From NCBI GenBank assembly GCA_029216955.1, contig JANAVB010023996.1, positions 17,040,142-17,104,141 of the forward strand: a stretch of DNA of 64,000 nucleotides, in the 5' to 3' direction. The notes below the pieces were generated by a model. It was not told where the DNA came from, ran no database searches, and saw only the letters and a program-made list of their open reading frames with translations. Below, piece after piece: positions 34,489 through 48,991 of this stretch (its first letter is position 1; each line of letters begins with the position of its first letter). A program made the position numbers and the translations under genes. Source of the stretch: Iris pallida (Eukaryota; Streptophyta; Magnoliopsida; Asparagales; Iridaceae).

Positions 34489-36411
34489 AGAGGGTGTGTG
34501 TGTGTCCTTGTACAGGGTTATAGCCTAGTATTGAAAGGTTAAACCCAGTTTTAGTTCAGCATTTACATGCAAAGTTTGAAAATAAGCTAACATTTAAAAC
34601 AGTAAAATATTAACATAATGCAGTCTCAGATTTTAGGGTTTTGAAACATCGCAACCCATCTCAATGGTCCTAATACATCCTAACATGATAGAAATGAAAT
34701 CCTAACATACTATCCATACATTTATCTATGCACACAGTTCAATATTACATGTTAAATCTGAAATTTAACTAAACATGAAAATCAATGTAAAAATGTTAAC
34801 ATGTAACTAGTTTTCAGGATTTTGGAAAAATTTGAACATTAAAAACCAACTCAATGTTTATTACAACTAACATGTAAGAATATGAAACCTAAATTTATAT
34901 CCCTACTTCCCACAAGGTATATAGCTCAAATATTACATTTAAGAAATAAAACAGCAATTTGAACTAACATTTGGAATCCCGCATCAAGGGTTAACATGCA
35001 CACGGTCTCAGATTTTACAAATTTAAACACAAAACTCAACCAAAATTTTGAATTGAAACCCCACGTATAACATACATGTGCAGTGATGTAAACATAACTA
35101 ATAATATAAAATTTATATTTAAATTACGAATTTAAATATGGAAAAGCAGAGAACCAGAAATATTGGGGTTTTGACAATTTAAACATCAACAACATATTAA
35201 TATGTATTTAGATAGGTGGAAAAATCAAGTGTAGCATGCATACGTGTTAGGCAAAGTGTCTGCTATATATATTCATATACATATTCTCATGTCCTAATAT
35301 AAAAAAAAATTATTTCTACGTTAAGACTAACATTTAGATTCCTACCAAGATTGCAAGCAGGTGATTGACGAAATCAAGACAGTTTTATTATTATTATTTA
35401 ATACAAGAATAATAGCAAGGAAGAAATAACGATAAAATCTATTTTGCTTATCTATTTAAAGAAGAACCATTTTGAAATCCAGAGCTAAATTATCAAATCC
35501 AAGATAAAGTCTAGCAAAATTATCGATTCATTGCATTAAGAAGAAACTCATAGCAAGAAGTTACGCAAAGGTTTATAAAAATAGGCAAACCTACTCTTAA
35601 GTTAAATAATGAGAAACAAACAAAACAAAACAATTAATAATTTTTTTTTTGAAGGACAGAAACAAAAGTAGAGAAAACATGTTTCGAAAACATTTAAGGT
35701 ACAATCTGATAATCATATGCGTATGTCCAAAATCATGGTACATTAAATCCTCGTCATACTAGTAAGCAAGGCTACGATAATCACAGAGTCCTCAACTTAG
35801 GCACATACCTCTAAAATCATGGTATTTAACATTTTCGCAATGCCGCTAGCTTGGCTGCGAAAACCTTAAATTCTCACACCCGAGAGATATATCCTAGTCA
35901 AACTATATGTCCTCACCATGCTGGCTAATATGACTGTAGAAGACTAGACCCCATAACTTAGATGACCTAGCCCATATAATTTCATCTTGACAAAATTAAT
36001 TTCAATCAACAATGAATACTCAAAAATCAATTCAAATTTATCAACGAACATCAAAATCCAAAAATGAACAAAAATCCATGAAAATACAAACTCGGATGCA
36101 ACAGCTATCATCAAAATTTAAAATTCAATAATCATCCTTCAAAATCAATAAATACAAACTCAAATTCAATAATAATCCATCAAAATCAACTTCAATAGCA
36201 GAAAGTAAAGATAAATCAATCAAGGAAAAAGAGTTTTCAAATCGAAGTTAAATAAGATTCTCAAGGGTCTTCCCGGGAATCTCTCAAGGGTCCTAACTGT
36301 GATTGAGTACCTTCAAAACATATCCTAATCCTACTGCAGGCTGTAGTGGTACTCTAGTTCGAATACCACTACACTTTTAGTCTCGACCTGCATGGGCCAC
36401 CACTAAAAACG

Positions 36412-39400
36412 TGTCACGACCCGCACCCTAGAGTTAGGGCACGAGAACGTAACAACGCCCAGCCTACGCCGCAGTGTCGGCGGTAGAACGCTGTCCTAGG
36501 TCTCAATGCATCTAACAGTATAAGACTAAACAGTTTATACTCCCCGAATGGGGGTGACATAGCAGAATGTAAACTCAATCACATCTAAGGTAGAGCATAA
36601 AGGAAGATAGATAAAACATGAAATCGAAAAGAGATACAACAGATAGAAGTCTAAGTGTCTAAGGTACAAAATCCAGAAATACATCTCAAAACTCAAATAC
36701 AGTAATCCATAAAATAAATACAACTCCAGACAACTGAGAACAGCTAACTAAACAACCTCTAATGGGTCTCCTCTATGCTAGCAGGAAATCTCCAAGCTAT
36801 CTGTAAAATTTGTCAACGTATCCTGTCAGGAAAATGAGCAAGTACAAAACACCAACAGCAGTTCCATATGAATTGACAAATACTATAAGAGACAGTAATA
36901 ATGAAATACAAGACGAAGAATATAGGCGACTTGGGAACCATTCGAAAGCCGAGTTACAACCCTTAAACCAAACAAGGACCGGGGTTGTAACCCTTCTTCC
37001 GAACAGAACCTAGTCCCATCATCATGGTACAGTATAAAAGGCAGGTAGAGCATATGAGAAATGAATCATAGCATGGTGAAAGTATAGTAAGTAAAGGTGA
37101 ACTGGAATGTAAGATATGACAACAAATAAATAAAAAGTGATTTGAATTATTAGGGCGAAATGTGATCGGCTAGGGAATCACGGAAAGGTTATCCACTTGG
37201 CCCGACAATCACACGGAACCTCTGAAGAGGGCCTCCGAAGAGGGTCATGCCGGCCAACCTGGATAACCGGCACGGGGTATCTGCTACACCCTACGTGAGG
37301 TGAGGGTGGCGCTAGCAAAACACGGAAATATCACACGGAGGCTTTGATCACATAACCCCTAATAATTCCCCTCTATCCCCCGAATAGTATCACGGATCCG
37401 GACATGGCACGTCATGACACGGGGTTCCGTAAGAGGGTAGCTAGTCCCCTTAGGAATCGGTGTCTATACAAGCACGGAACACGGAAATATCTCATACTCA
37501 TATACCAAGAAAGTCCATGAATAACATCTCATGACAGGATCCGATGTATACTAGTCCGTGAACTGTCGTGTCGGGAATCAAGTAAAACACTACGAATGAA
37601 TCGGATATAGTAGATATCAAGACAATGAAAACTATCAGTGAATGTACTCGCCTGTGGTCCTGAGCTGATAGGTAAACAGATGCTCAGAGTGATCACAGAC
37701 CTAAAATAAGATACTGTCCGAGGAGAGGTGTCTGGCTCCTAATTAGAACAACACAAGTCACAACATATCCAGAAGGGTAATATAAAGCACTATAATGCAT
37801 TCTACATGAATCTAGGTCAACTAGGCCAAAGTCAACCCTTGGTCAACTTGGTCAACTGCACTAGTCAAACTAGGTCATGTCCTAACCCAGCAAGTCTTAC
37901 TAGGCCTAACCAAGACTATCCTAGCAAGCACACATCAATACAAGGCTATACAAGCTAACATACACCCAACTCTATATATCATGCTATTATTCAATACTCA
38001 AATAGGCAAGAATTAACATTAGATATACACTAGGTAATCTATTACTTTAAGCTATACATGTCTACATATATATACACATGCATATATTGGTATTCAACAT
38101 TAGTTCTATAATCATGGCATTTCAATGGCTATATAAACTTATATATTACAATACAATATGCTACCATATATATAATATACATACATAGCTAAGTTAACTA
38201 TATTCATAAATACTTATTTAAGAGGCTATGTGTGTGTATGTGAACATGGCAAAGGGGCAAGTGAGGGTTAAATGGGCATACATAGTGTATACATATCAAA
38301 GAGTGTCAAAGTGTAAGTGAACAAAGTGTCAAGTGTGATAGTGTCAACATAGTGTAATGGGGTACATGAGGTAATATAGGATTTGTGTTAACATAGAACA
38401 TTACATCTCATTAACTTGTATATTGCATACATTACATCTATTATTACATTACATTCATGCTTGCATTCATTCATCATTCATTTATTCTCTTGCACTACTA
38501 TATGCACCATACATTACATACTATGGAACCTACATATTCATTACAAGCCATACTTATACATGCTTACATTAGATAGGATACTTATACCTCATACATCATT
38601 TATTTAACCATTTACTCATGCTTGCATTCTCTATTTAGTTACATAATGTATATACATTAACATGGGTTAAAATCAAATAGAACATTATATTACACACAAG
38701 GGTGCACAAAATGCATATGCCGAATAGTAACTCCTACTAATAATCAATACTGTACCAACTCAGCATGAATTGAAATCTAGGATTAAAGTATGTTATAGAT
38801 CTATGTGTTAGCTTTCCGAAACTTCAAACGGATCGCGTTTTCGCTTCCGGAAACTCCGGGAATCGCGAAAACACCGAGAACGCGTTTGTCTTTCGTACAG
38901 CTGACACTCAAATAATTCTCCAGAAATTTACAGAAAGAATTAGGCCTATTAATGTATGTTTTTGGAAAGCTAACTTCAATACGCTTCTTTTAAAAAAAAC
39001 AGGAGATTAAACCGAGCTTTGAGCTAGAAGTTATGGCATTTCTAAGTTAGGGCTGAAATTAAAAACGTGGATAAAAATCATGACGGATTTAAATAGTTTG
39101 AGCCAAAAGAATACACAATATATATCCTAATTATCCACAACAATAATAATATGAGGAACCACACTCACAAACTTGATTATATAATCATCATGAACCATTT
39201 ATTACGTATATAAATATAGATACACTCTCATTACAATATATATATATATAAATCTATATATGTAACATGAACACATCCACAACACAAGGACACTCCTATG
39301 ACCTCCAAATGGACACAAAATGGACACAAATGGAGATACAACCATGGGGGTCATTCCTATGGGTCCAAAATAATCCTATATGCATGTTGGGGTGGATTAG

Positions 39401-40141
39401 AGGAGAGATTATACATTCCGGAAGAGAGTTTCAAAGGAAAAGGCCTTCCGACACGACACCGACACGTAGAGATTCCATAAGGACACGAACGAGCTCCGAT
39501 TCCTCCCAAACTTGGCTAGCACCCTCTAACTATGGAGTAGAGGAGAAGAGAAGAAGATTTGGTGGAAGAAATGGTGGATTTGGAGATGAAATCAATGGAG
39601 TTGTTCTCTAGAAATTTGGGGAAGAACATGAGAGAGAAAATGGATGGATAAAATGAAATGGAAGAGATGATGACTCACCCCTTATCCCCCCCTCCAAGTG
39701 GCCAGCCATTAAAGTAGTTTTTGTCATATTAGGAAATGCCAAAAAGCCCTTTGCACTAATCTATTAGCTAATATATTGGTAGGGGTTTAAGTCGGGGGTA
39801 GTTTGGTCATTCCAAAATCACTAATCTCAATTAATGCTAACCAAAATAATTAGTCTAACTACTAACTAAAATTAATATCATGTGGACTAAAATTAATATC
39901 ATGTGGGCCATGTCTAACTAGTGTGTGGGTCCCACTAGAGTCAAACTATCCCCCGGGTCCCCGTTTCAAGTCGAATTGAGTTAAAATTCGAACCCGACTC
40001 AAATAACCCCAAAACAATATTATAAATAATAAAATAAATTTCAACCCCAAAATAATATCATAAATAATAAAATAAAATTTAAAAATATTCAAAAATGTAA
40101 AATGACAAAAATACCCCTGTTTTTGAAAACTGGGGGTGATA
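36412..40141 (-). repeat. LTR 2 (middle LTR) of the composite
   Basis: 3730 bp, TGTCACG...GGGTGATA. The terminal CA has become TA. At most diagnostic sites it agrees with LTR 3 against LTR 1 (for example GTTGTTCTCTAG near 39600). As the middle LTR it belongs to both internal units. Confidence 0.9.
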
Positions 40142-43100
40142 AATCTATCCACCTTAAAAAAATTTCGTCCTCGAAATTAAAACAAAGCAATCACAGAAAA
40201 CACATGCAGAAAACAATCTCATTCAAATACTTTTCAAAAAAATCAGCAATAAAAATCTCCTTGAGGCACATCAAACATTTGTAAATAAAAACTGATACGT
40301 GTCCGATACGGACACAAAACCATCACACCTATCAAAGGTCAAAATTAACAATCACCAACGTAATAAATATCAAAATAATTCAAGGAGGTCAAATGTAAAA
40401 TATTCTTAGGCCAGAAATGACATTAAACATCCTAATCACATGGTTAGGCTCTAGGTCAAACAGTCTCTAGGGTTTCACTAGCAAAACATCAAAATTACAA
40501 GTCAAGAATTTAAATAGTTTTAAAATGATTTAAAAATTACCAAAAATTATATCATGATTTAAATGTCAAATCAATAAATGATTAAAATTACAAAATTTCA
40601 AAATTACTCTCATTTTAGAAAATTGGGTGTTACAAGTCTACCCACCTTAGAAAAATTTTATCCTCGAAATTAAAATATCCATACTCCCTTTAGGTCAAAC
40701 CCCCACAATCAAAGTCCCAGATTAAAACAAATCATGTGATCAAAAGGACGACATACAGGGTCATTGCATACGGTGGTAGTGAAAGTCTCATCTAGGTATA
40801 CTAGTCATGCTAAACCAAGACGGTCATAGGGTATCAAACACACAAGAAATCTAGAGTGCTAAACTGAAAAAAGATAAAGAAATAGCAAATCATCAAAACT
40901 GTAAGACAGTCTACCATCCTATGTGAAAGCTGGTACTCATAAAAAAAATATATAAAAATAAGAAAGGTAACTTCCAATAATCTAAAAGGGTACAGAAAAA
41001 TCAATTTCAAAGTTAAAGAATTGAAAGTCACTTGCATTGAAATCCAATCACAATATATATATAGAGAGCGTTAGAGAGGGAAAAGCTGGCATTATGTAAT
41101 GTTATATGGTTTGTGTGTGTATGGGTGTATGTGAACAGGTTAATATGGTAAGATAGTAGGCATGTGTGTAGACGAAATATACATGAAATTGTATATGAGA
41201 AATTGGGTTTCAAAACAACGGCTATCAAGTTATACTAATCATGGCATATTGGTTAAACAATCTACAATACGCAACTTATTTACTCATAACATGCATGGCT
41301 AACCTTATACATATATATATATATATAAAGAGGGTGTGTGTGTGTCCTTGTACAGGGTTATAGCCTAGTATTGAAAGGTTAAACCCATTTTTAGTTCAAC
41401 ATTTACATGCAAAGTTTGAAAATAAGCTAACATTTAAAACAGTAAAATATTAACATAATGCAGTCTCAGATTTTAGGGTTTTGAAACATCGCAACCCATC
41501 TCAATGGTCCTAATACATCCTAACATGATAGAAATGAAACCCTAACATACTATCCATACATTTATCTATGCACACAGTTCAATATTACATGTTAAATCTG
41601 AAATTTAACTAAACATGAAAATCAATGTAAAAATGTTAACATGTAACTAGTTTTCAGGATTTTGGAAAAATTTGAACATTAAAAACCAACTCAATGTTTA
41701 TCACAACTAACATGTAAGAATATGAAACCTAAATTTATATCCCTACTTCCCACAAGGTATATAGCTCAAATATTACATTTAAGAAATAAAACAGCAATTT
41801 GAACTAACATTTGGAATCCCGCATCAAGGGTTAACATGCACACAGTCTCAGATTTTACAAATTTAAACACAAAACTCAACCAAAATTTTGAATTGAAACC
41901 CCACGTATAACATACATGTGCAGTGATGTAAACATAACTAATAATATAAAATTTATATTTAAATTACGAATTTAAACATGGAAAAGCAGAGAACCAGAAA
42001 TATTGGGGTTTTGACAATTTAAACATCAACAACATATTAATATGTATTTAGATAGGTGGAAAAATCAAGTGTAGCATGCATACGTGTTAGGCAAAGTGTC
42101 TGCTATATATATTCATATACATATTCTCATGTCCTAATATAAAAAAAATTTATTTCTACGTTAAGACTAACATTTAGATTCCTACCAAGATTGCAAGCAG
42201 GTGATTGACGAAATCAAGACAGTTTTATTATTATTATTTAATACAAGAATAATAGCAAGGAAGAAATAACGATAAAATCTATTTTGCTTATCTATTTAAA
42301 GAAGAACCATTTTGAAATCCAGAGCTAAATTATCAAATCCAAGATAAAGTCTAGCAAAATTATCGATTCATTGCATTAAGAAGAAACTCATAGCAAGAAG
42401 TTACGCAAAGGTTTATAAAAACAGGCAAACCTACTCTTAAGTTAAATAATGAGAAACAAACAAAACAAAACAATTAATAATTTTTTTTTTTTGAAGGACA
42501 GAAACAAAAGTAGAGAAAACATGTTTCGAAAACATTTAAGGTACAATCTGATAATCATATGCGTATGTCCAAAATCATGGTACATTAAATCCTCGTCATA
42601 CTAGTAAGCAAGGCTACGATAATCACAGAGTCCTCGACTTAGGCACATACCTCTAAAATTATGGTATTTAACATTTTCGCAATGCCGCTAGCTTGGCTGC
42701 GAAAACCTTAAATTCCCACACCCGAGAGATATATCCAAGTCAAACTATATGTCCTCACCATGCTGGCTAATATGACTGTAGAAGACTAGACTCCATAACT
42801 TAGATGACCTAGCCCATATAATTTCATCTTGACAAAATTAATTTAAATCAACAATGAATACTCAAAAATCAATTCAAATTTATCAACGAACATCAAAATC
42901 CAAAAATGAACAAAAATCCATGAAAATACAAACTCGGATGCAACAGCTATCATCAAAATTTAAAATTCAATAATCATCCTTCAAAATCAATAAATACAAA
43001 CTCAAATTCAATAATAATCCATCAAAATCAAATTCAATAGCAGAAAGTAAAGATAAATCAATCAAGGAAAAAGAGTTTTCAAATCGAAGTTAAATAAGAT

Positions 43101-43253
43101 TCTCAAGGGTCTTCCCGGGAATCTCTCAAGGGTCCTAACTGTGATTGAGTACCTTCAAAACATATCCTAATCCTACTGCAGGCTGTAGTGGTACTCTAGT
43201 TCGAATACCACTACACTTTTAGTCTCGACCTGCATGGGCCACCACTAAAAACG
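40142..43253 (-). mobile_element. Internal region 2 of the composite (no LINE)
   Basis: 3112 bp, non-coding, almost the same as internal region 1 without LINE 5. It contains the PPT signal at 40142-40184, the second PPT-LTR-like junction at about 40600-40670, and the unoccupied (AT)n site at 41310-41327. A TTATTATTATT run lies near 42225. Confidence 0.85.
41310..41327. repeat. Empty (AT)n target of LINE 5
   Basis: The paralogous position of the LINE 5 insertion. The left context CATGGCTAACCTTATA and the right context AAAGAGGGTGTG match the flanks of LINE 5 at 28730-28746 and 34486-34500. Here only about 18 bp of AT repeat lie between them. Confidence 0.9.
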
Positions 43254-46200
43254 TGTCACGACCCGCACCCTAGAGTTAGGGCACGAGAACGTAACAACGC
43301 CCAGCCTACGCCGCAGTGTCGGCGGTAGAACGCTGTCCTAGGTCTCAATGCATCTAACAGTATAAGACTAAACAGTTTATACTCCCCGAATGGGGGTGAC
43401 ATAGCAGAATGTAAACTCAATCACATCTAAGGTAGAGCATAAAGGAAGATAGATAAAACATGAAATCGAAAAGAGATACAACAGATAGAAGTCTAAGTGT
43501 CTAAGGTACAAAACCCAGAAATACGTCTCAAAACTCAAATACAGTAATCCATAAAATAAATACAACTCCAGACAACTGAGAACAGCTAACTAAACAACCT
43601 CTAATGGGTCTCCTCTAGGCTAGCAGGAAATCTCCAAGCTATCTGTAAAATTTGTCAACGTATCCTGTCAGGAAAATGAGCAAGTACAAAACACCAACAG
43701 CAGTTCCATATGAATTGACAAATACTATAAGAGACAGTAATAATGAAATACAAGACAAAGAATATAGGCGACTTGGGAACCATTCGAAAGCCGAGTTACA
43801 ACCCTTAAACCAAACAAGGACCGGGGTTGTAACCCTTCTTCCGAACAGAACCTAGTCCCATCATCATGGTACAGTATAAAAGGCAGGTAGAGCATATGAG
43901 AAATGAATCATAGCATGGTGAAAGTACAGTAAGTAAAGGTGAACTGGAATGTAAGATATGACAACAAATAAATAAAAAGTGATTTGAATTATTAGGGCGA
44001 AATGTGATCGGCTAGGGAATCACGGAAAGGTTATCCACTTGGCCCGACAATCACACGGAACCTCTGAAGAGGGCCTCCAAAGAGGGTCATGCCGGCCAAC
44101 CTGGATAACCGGCACGGGGTATCTGCTACACCCTACGTGAGGTGAGGGTGGCGCTAGCAAAACACGGAAATATCACACGGAGGCTTTGATCACATAACCC
44201 CTAATAATTCCCCTCTATCCCCCGAATAGTATCACGGATCCGGACATGGCACGTCATGACACGGGGTTCCGTAAGAGGGTAGCTAGTCCCCTTAGGAATC
44301 GGTGTCTATACAAGCACGGAACACGGAAATATCTCATACTCATATACCAAGAAAGTCCATGAATAACATCTCATGACAGGATCCGATGTATACTAGTCCG
44401 TGAACTGTCGTGTCGGGAATCAAGTAAAACACTACGAATGAATCGGATATAGTAGATATCAAGACAATGAAAACTATCAGTGAATGTACTCGCCTGTGGT
44501 CCTGAGCTGATAGGTAAACAGATGCTCAGAGTGATCACAGACCTAAAATAAGATACTGTCCGATGAGAGGTGTCTGGCTCCTAATTAGAACAACACAAGT
44601 CACAACATATCCAGAAGGGTAATATAAAGCACTATAATGCATTCTACATGAATCTAGGTCAACTAGGCCAAAGTCAACCCTTGGTCAACTTGGTCAACTG
44701 CACTAGTCAAGCTAGGTCAAACTAGGTCAAACTAGGTCATGTCCTAACCCATCAAGTCTTACTAGGCCTAACCAAGACTATCCTAGCAAGCACACATCAA
44801 TACAAGGCTATACAAGCCAACATGCACCCAACTCTATATAGCATGCAATTATTCAATACTCAAATAGGCAAGAATTAACATTAGATATACACTAGGTAAT
44901 CTATTACTTTAAGCTATACATGTCTACATATATACACATGCATATATTGGTATTCAACATTAGTTCTATAATCATGGCATTTCAATGGCTATATAAACTT
45001 ATATATTACAATACAATATGCTACCATATATATAATATACATACATAGCTAAGTTAACTATATTCATAAATACTTATTTAAGAGGCTATGTGTGTGTATG
45101 TGAACATGGCAAAGGGGCAAGTGAGGGTTAAATGGGCATACATAGTGTATACATATCAAAGAGTGTCAAAGTGTAAGTGAACAAAGTGTCAAGTGTGATA
45201 GTGTCAACATAGTGTAAGGGGTACATGAGGTAATATAGGATTTGTGTTAACATAGAACATTACATCTCATTAACTTGTATATTGCATACATTACATCTAT
45301 TATTACATTACATTCATGCTTGCATTCATTCATCATTCATTTATTCTCTTGCACTACTATATGCACCATACATTACATACTATGGAACCTACATATTCAT
45401 TACAAGCCATACTTATACATGCTTACATTAGATAGGATACTTATACCTCATACATCATTTATTTAACCATTTACTCATGCTTGCATTCTTTATTTAGTTA
45501 CATAATGTATATACATTAACATGGGTTAAAATCAAATAGAACATTATATTACATACAAGGGTGCACAAAATGCATATGCCGAATAGTAACTCCTACTAAT
45601 AATCAATACTGTACCAACTCAGCATGAATTGAAATCTAGGATTAAAGTATGTTATAGATCTATGTGTTAGCTTTCCGAAACTTCAAACGGATCGCGTTTT
45701 CGCTTCCGGAAACTCCGGGAATCGCGAAAACACCGAGAACGCGTTTGTCTTTCGTACAGCTGACACTCAAATAATTCTCCAGAAATTTACAGAAAGAATT
45801 AGGCCTATTAATATATGTTTTTGGAAAGCTAACTTCAATACGCTTCTTTTTAAAAAAACAGGAGATTAAACCGAGCTTTGAGCTAGAAGTTATGGTATTT
45901 CTAAGTTAGGGCTGAAATTAAAAACGTGGATAAAAATCATGACGGATTTAAATAGTTTGAGCCAAAAGAATACACAATATATATCCTAATTATCCACAAC
46001 AATAATAATATGAGGAACCACACTCACAAACTTGATTATATAATCATCATGAACCATTTATTACGTATATAAATATAGATACACTCTCATTACAATATAT
46101 ATATATATATAAATCTATATATGTAACATGAACACATCCACAACACAAGGACACTCCTATGACCTCCAAATGGACACAAAATGGACACAAATGGAGATAC

Positions 46201-47002
46201 AACCATGGGGGTCATTCCTATGGGTCCAAAATAATCCTATATGCATGTTGGGGTGGATTAGAGGAGAGATTATACCTTCCGGAAGAGAGTTTCAAAGGAA
46301 AAGGCCTTCCGACACGATACCGACACGTAGAGATTCCAAAAGGACACGAACGAGCTCCGATTCCTCCCAAACTTGGCTAGCACCCTCTAACTATGGAGTA
46401 GAGGAGAAGAGAAGAAGATTTGGTGGAAGAAATGGTGGATTTGGAGATGAAATCAATGGAGTTGTTCTCTAGAAATTTGGGGAAGAACATGAGAGAGAAA
46501 ATGGATGGATAAAATGAAATAGAAGAGATGATGACTCACCCCTTATCCCCCCCTCCAAGTGGCCAGCCATTAAAGTAGTTTTTGTCATATTAGGAAATGC
46601 CTAAAAGCCCCTTGCACTAATCTATTAGCTAATATATTGGTAGGGGTTTAAGTCGGGGGTAGTTCGGTCATTCCAAAATCACTAATCTCAATTAATGCTA
46701 ACGAAAATAATTAGTCTAACTACTAACTAAAATTAATATCATGTGGACTAAAATTAATATCATGTGGGCCATGTCTAACTAGTGTGTGGGTCCCACTAGA
46801 GTCAAACTACCTCCCGGGTCCCCGTTTCAAGTCGAATTGAGTTAAAATTCGAACCCGACTCAAATAATCCCAAAACAATATCATAAATAATAAAATAAAT
46901 TTCAACCCCAAAATAATATCATAGATAATAAAATAAAATTTAAAAATATTCAAAAATGTAAAATGACAAAAATACCCCTGTTTTTGAAAACTGGGGGTGA
47001 CA
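43254..47002 (-). repeat. LTR 3 (5' LTR) of the composite
   Basis: 3749 bp, TGTCACG...GGGTGACA, followed by target duplicate gaaac. It differs from the others by a small local tandem expansion of CTAGGTCAAA near 44705-44740 and a few substitutions. It forms the junction with the 5' part of LINE 4. Confidence 0.9.
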
Positions 47003-48991
47003 GAAACTCCCGGATCAGCACCTGGGGAAAGTGTCGCATCCGTCGCTAAGGAATCCTCCTCCATCCCAGTCGGAATCGCCTGTTGGGGAGCGACCTGAGA
47101 TAGAACTAACGCCCAGGCATGGTTTCCAACGCACACCGTCTCCTCTCTGTCAGTAGGATGACCCCTCCACCCTGGAGGGGTCATCCCTCAACAGGCCGAC
47201 AGCGCGTCTCTTCCTATAGTAAACCTGCCCCCCAGTCGATCCGCCATCCCCTCGTGCCTCAATCTCCAACGCCACCATACCTCTAGTAACTATACTACTC
47301 TGTCCCTGGCAAGTGGTCATCGCCCCACTCGTAGGAGCAAGCTGAGTAGATACAACGAGGCTCAAACCACCATCACTCACAGGATGAGTAACCTGCCCCT
47401 CCAAGACCTCCGTTCCACTATCATCTCTGATATCCATGTCGCAGGGAGCTTCTGGAGCCTCGCTAAGGGGGACAGTAGGCTCCACCGGAGGTCCCGCCTC
47501 CGAACACGTACTGGCCAGATGTCCGAAGCAGAAACAGCGAGAGCAGGTAGGTGGAACCCATTCATATTCCACCTTCTGGGTAAGCACCTCCCCAGAAGGG
47601 ATCTCATATTCCACCATCTTCGGAAGCTCTCCCCCTACCCGAATCTCCACAAAAATCCTAGCGTACATCAACTGTGACCGAAAGACGGTGGCTTCATCTG
47701 CCTTTATCGGGGTGCCCATCAAGCTAGCCAGCCGCATCATCAAAGGAATGCTCCAGAACCTGACAGGGAACTCAGGGAATCGAATCCATATAGGGATGGC
47801 ATTCAGAACTTCCCTCTCACACCGAAGCTCCGGGGTCCACTCCTTGAGAATGATAAGTCTGCCGTCAAACGTCCAGGGGCCGCCCTGGAGGATCCTAGCG
47901 ACATCCTCCGCAAGTCCGAACTTCACATAATAGAACTCCATACCCCCTTAGGCTGCCAGACACGAGTTGCATACCCTCGGATCTGTCCGTAGAAAGGCTT
48001 GTTGCCGAGAACATACAGAATGAGGGTATTCTCCCAGTAAGCTGTCACCTTCTGGATCTCCTCAGCAGGGAACGAGGTCCAGAAATCCCTCCCTGCCTTG
48101 ATCGGCGGAACATACTCCATCGACGTGGGACTTTTTGGTCCCACAGGTTTGCAGATCTCCCCCCAGGACCGTCCAGCAGGTCGAGTGGTCGTCCCATGAG
48201 GCCTGGGGGCAACCTCCGGCGGAGGAGACCCAGGACCCTGAATATTAAGATCCACCACCTTACTCTTCTCCTTGGCCGCCGCGGTCGCCTTTGGCCGCCA
48301 CCCCCACCGATCTCCCAGCAGAGATCCTCGGGCCGTGGCCAGAAAGCCGAGCCCCTGACCCTCTCTGACGACTAGCAGCAGGGTGGCGATCCCTAACATG
48401 ACCCCGTCCGCCTTCCGTCTTCCCCCCGGGCTTTGCTACGCGACGGCGCGTAACCGTCGTCCAACCACCTCCCTCCGTTTGGCTCTCCAAAGATCCGAAA
48501 CCTGCTCCGAACTCGAAATTGGGAGCGATGGATCCACCCCGTAGCGAATCGAACCCCCCCGCACCCGTAGGGAGGCCGCCCGACCCCCTCCCGTCTTTCC
48601 CGCCGCCCCCCCCACCGCCTTGGGGACCGCCACATCCCGGCACCGGTCTGGGGGGTCCGCCCGACCCCCCTCCTTTCGCTCCCCCCCCCCCCCCCCCCCC
48701 CGCCGCCGCCTGGGGGGCCGCTGAACCTCGCCGGGGGTCCACCCGACCCCCCCCCCACCCAGTGCCCCCGCCCCCTCCCCCCACCGCCTGGGGGGGAGGC
48801 GCCACTCGAACCTGTGCCGGGCGGTCCGCCCGACCCCCCCGACCCTGCTCCAGCCCCTCCCCGCCGCTGGGAGGAGCGCCGCCTGACTTCCCCGAGGTCC
48901 TCTCCCCGCCGGCAAGGGGGTCCGGCGGCCGCGGGGGAGGACCCCGAGCCGGCCCTATCCGATCGCCTCTAGGGTTCGCTCCAAAAGCCAT
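47003..48991 (-). pseudogene. LINE 4 ORF1, broken and cut by the LTR composite
   Basis: N-terminal Gly/Pro-rich part from 48991 (MAFGANPRGDR), GWTTVTRRR, then the DUF4283-like region (GQIRGY, FDGRLII, LMRLASL) and knuckle CSRCFCFGHLASTC. Breaks: a frameshift between about 48400 and 48260; a deletion near 47940 between two TTCTAT direct repeats that removes about seven codons; a frameshift near 47175 (stop at 47150); finally the LTR insertion at 47003. The reading frame that crosses the junction into the LTR is accidental. Confidence 0.87.

Larger units (their letters stand above)
27583..36411 (-). mobile_element. Internal region 1 of the composite, with LINE 5 inside
   Basis: Without LINE 5 and its (TA)n flanks it is about 3.1 kb and nearly identical to internal region 2. 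It is AT-rich and lacks gag, protease, RT, RNase H and integrase motifs in any frame. On the minus strand its end reads TTCGGGGACGAAAT then a T-run and AAGGTGGATAGA before the LTR. That is the familiar end of plant Ty3/gypsy internal regions. No canonical tRNA-iMet primer site (TGGTATCAGAGC) is seen beside the LTRs. Confidence 0.8.
23859..47002 (-). mobile_element. LTR-retrotransposon composite, LTR-I-LTR-I-LTR
   Basis: A 23,144-bp insertion into LINE 4: three long LTRs (23859-27582, 36412-40141, 43254-47002) alternate with two internal regions (27583-36411, which holds LINE 5, and 40142-43253). Outer ends are TG...CA and flanked by gaaac on both sides, so the array entered as one element and was enlarged by unequal LTR-LTR recombination. 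On the minus strand a polypurine stretch precedes TGTCACCCCCAG, which fixes the orientation. Neither internal region codes for gag or pol, so it fits a large retrotransposon derivative (LARD) of Ty3/gypsy origin. Confidence 0.88.

Noticed and set aside
23859..47002. Large tandem satellite array
   Set aside because: The repeat units have LTR-type ends, a polypurine tract and a single 5-bp target duplication around the whole, which fits LTR-element recombination better than satellite amplification.
46807..47184. A frame joining LINE ORF1 residues with LTR sequence
   Set aside because: It crosses the insertion junction at 47003 and is an accidental fusion, not a gene.
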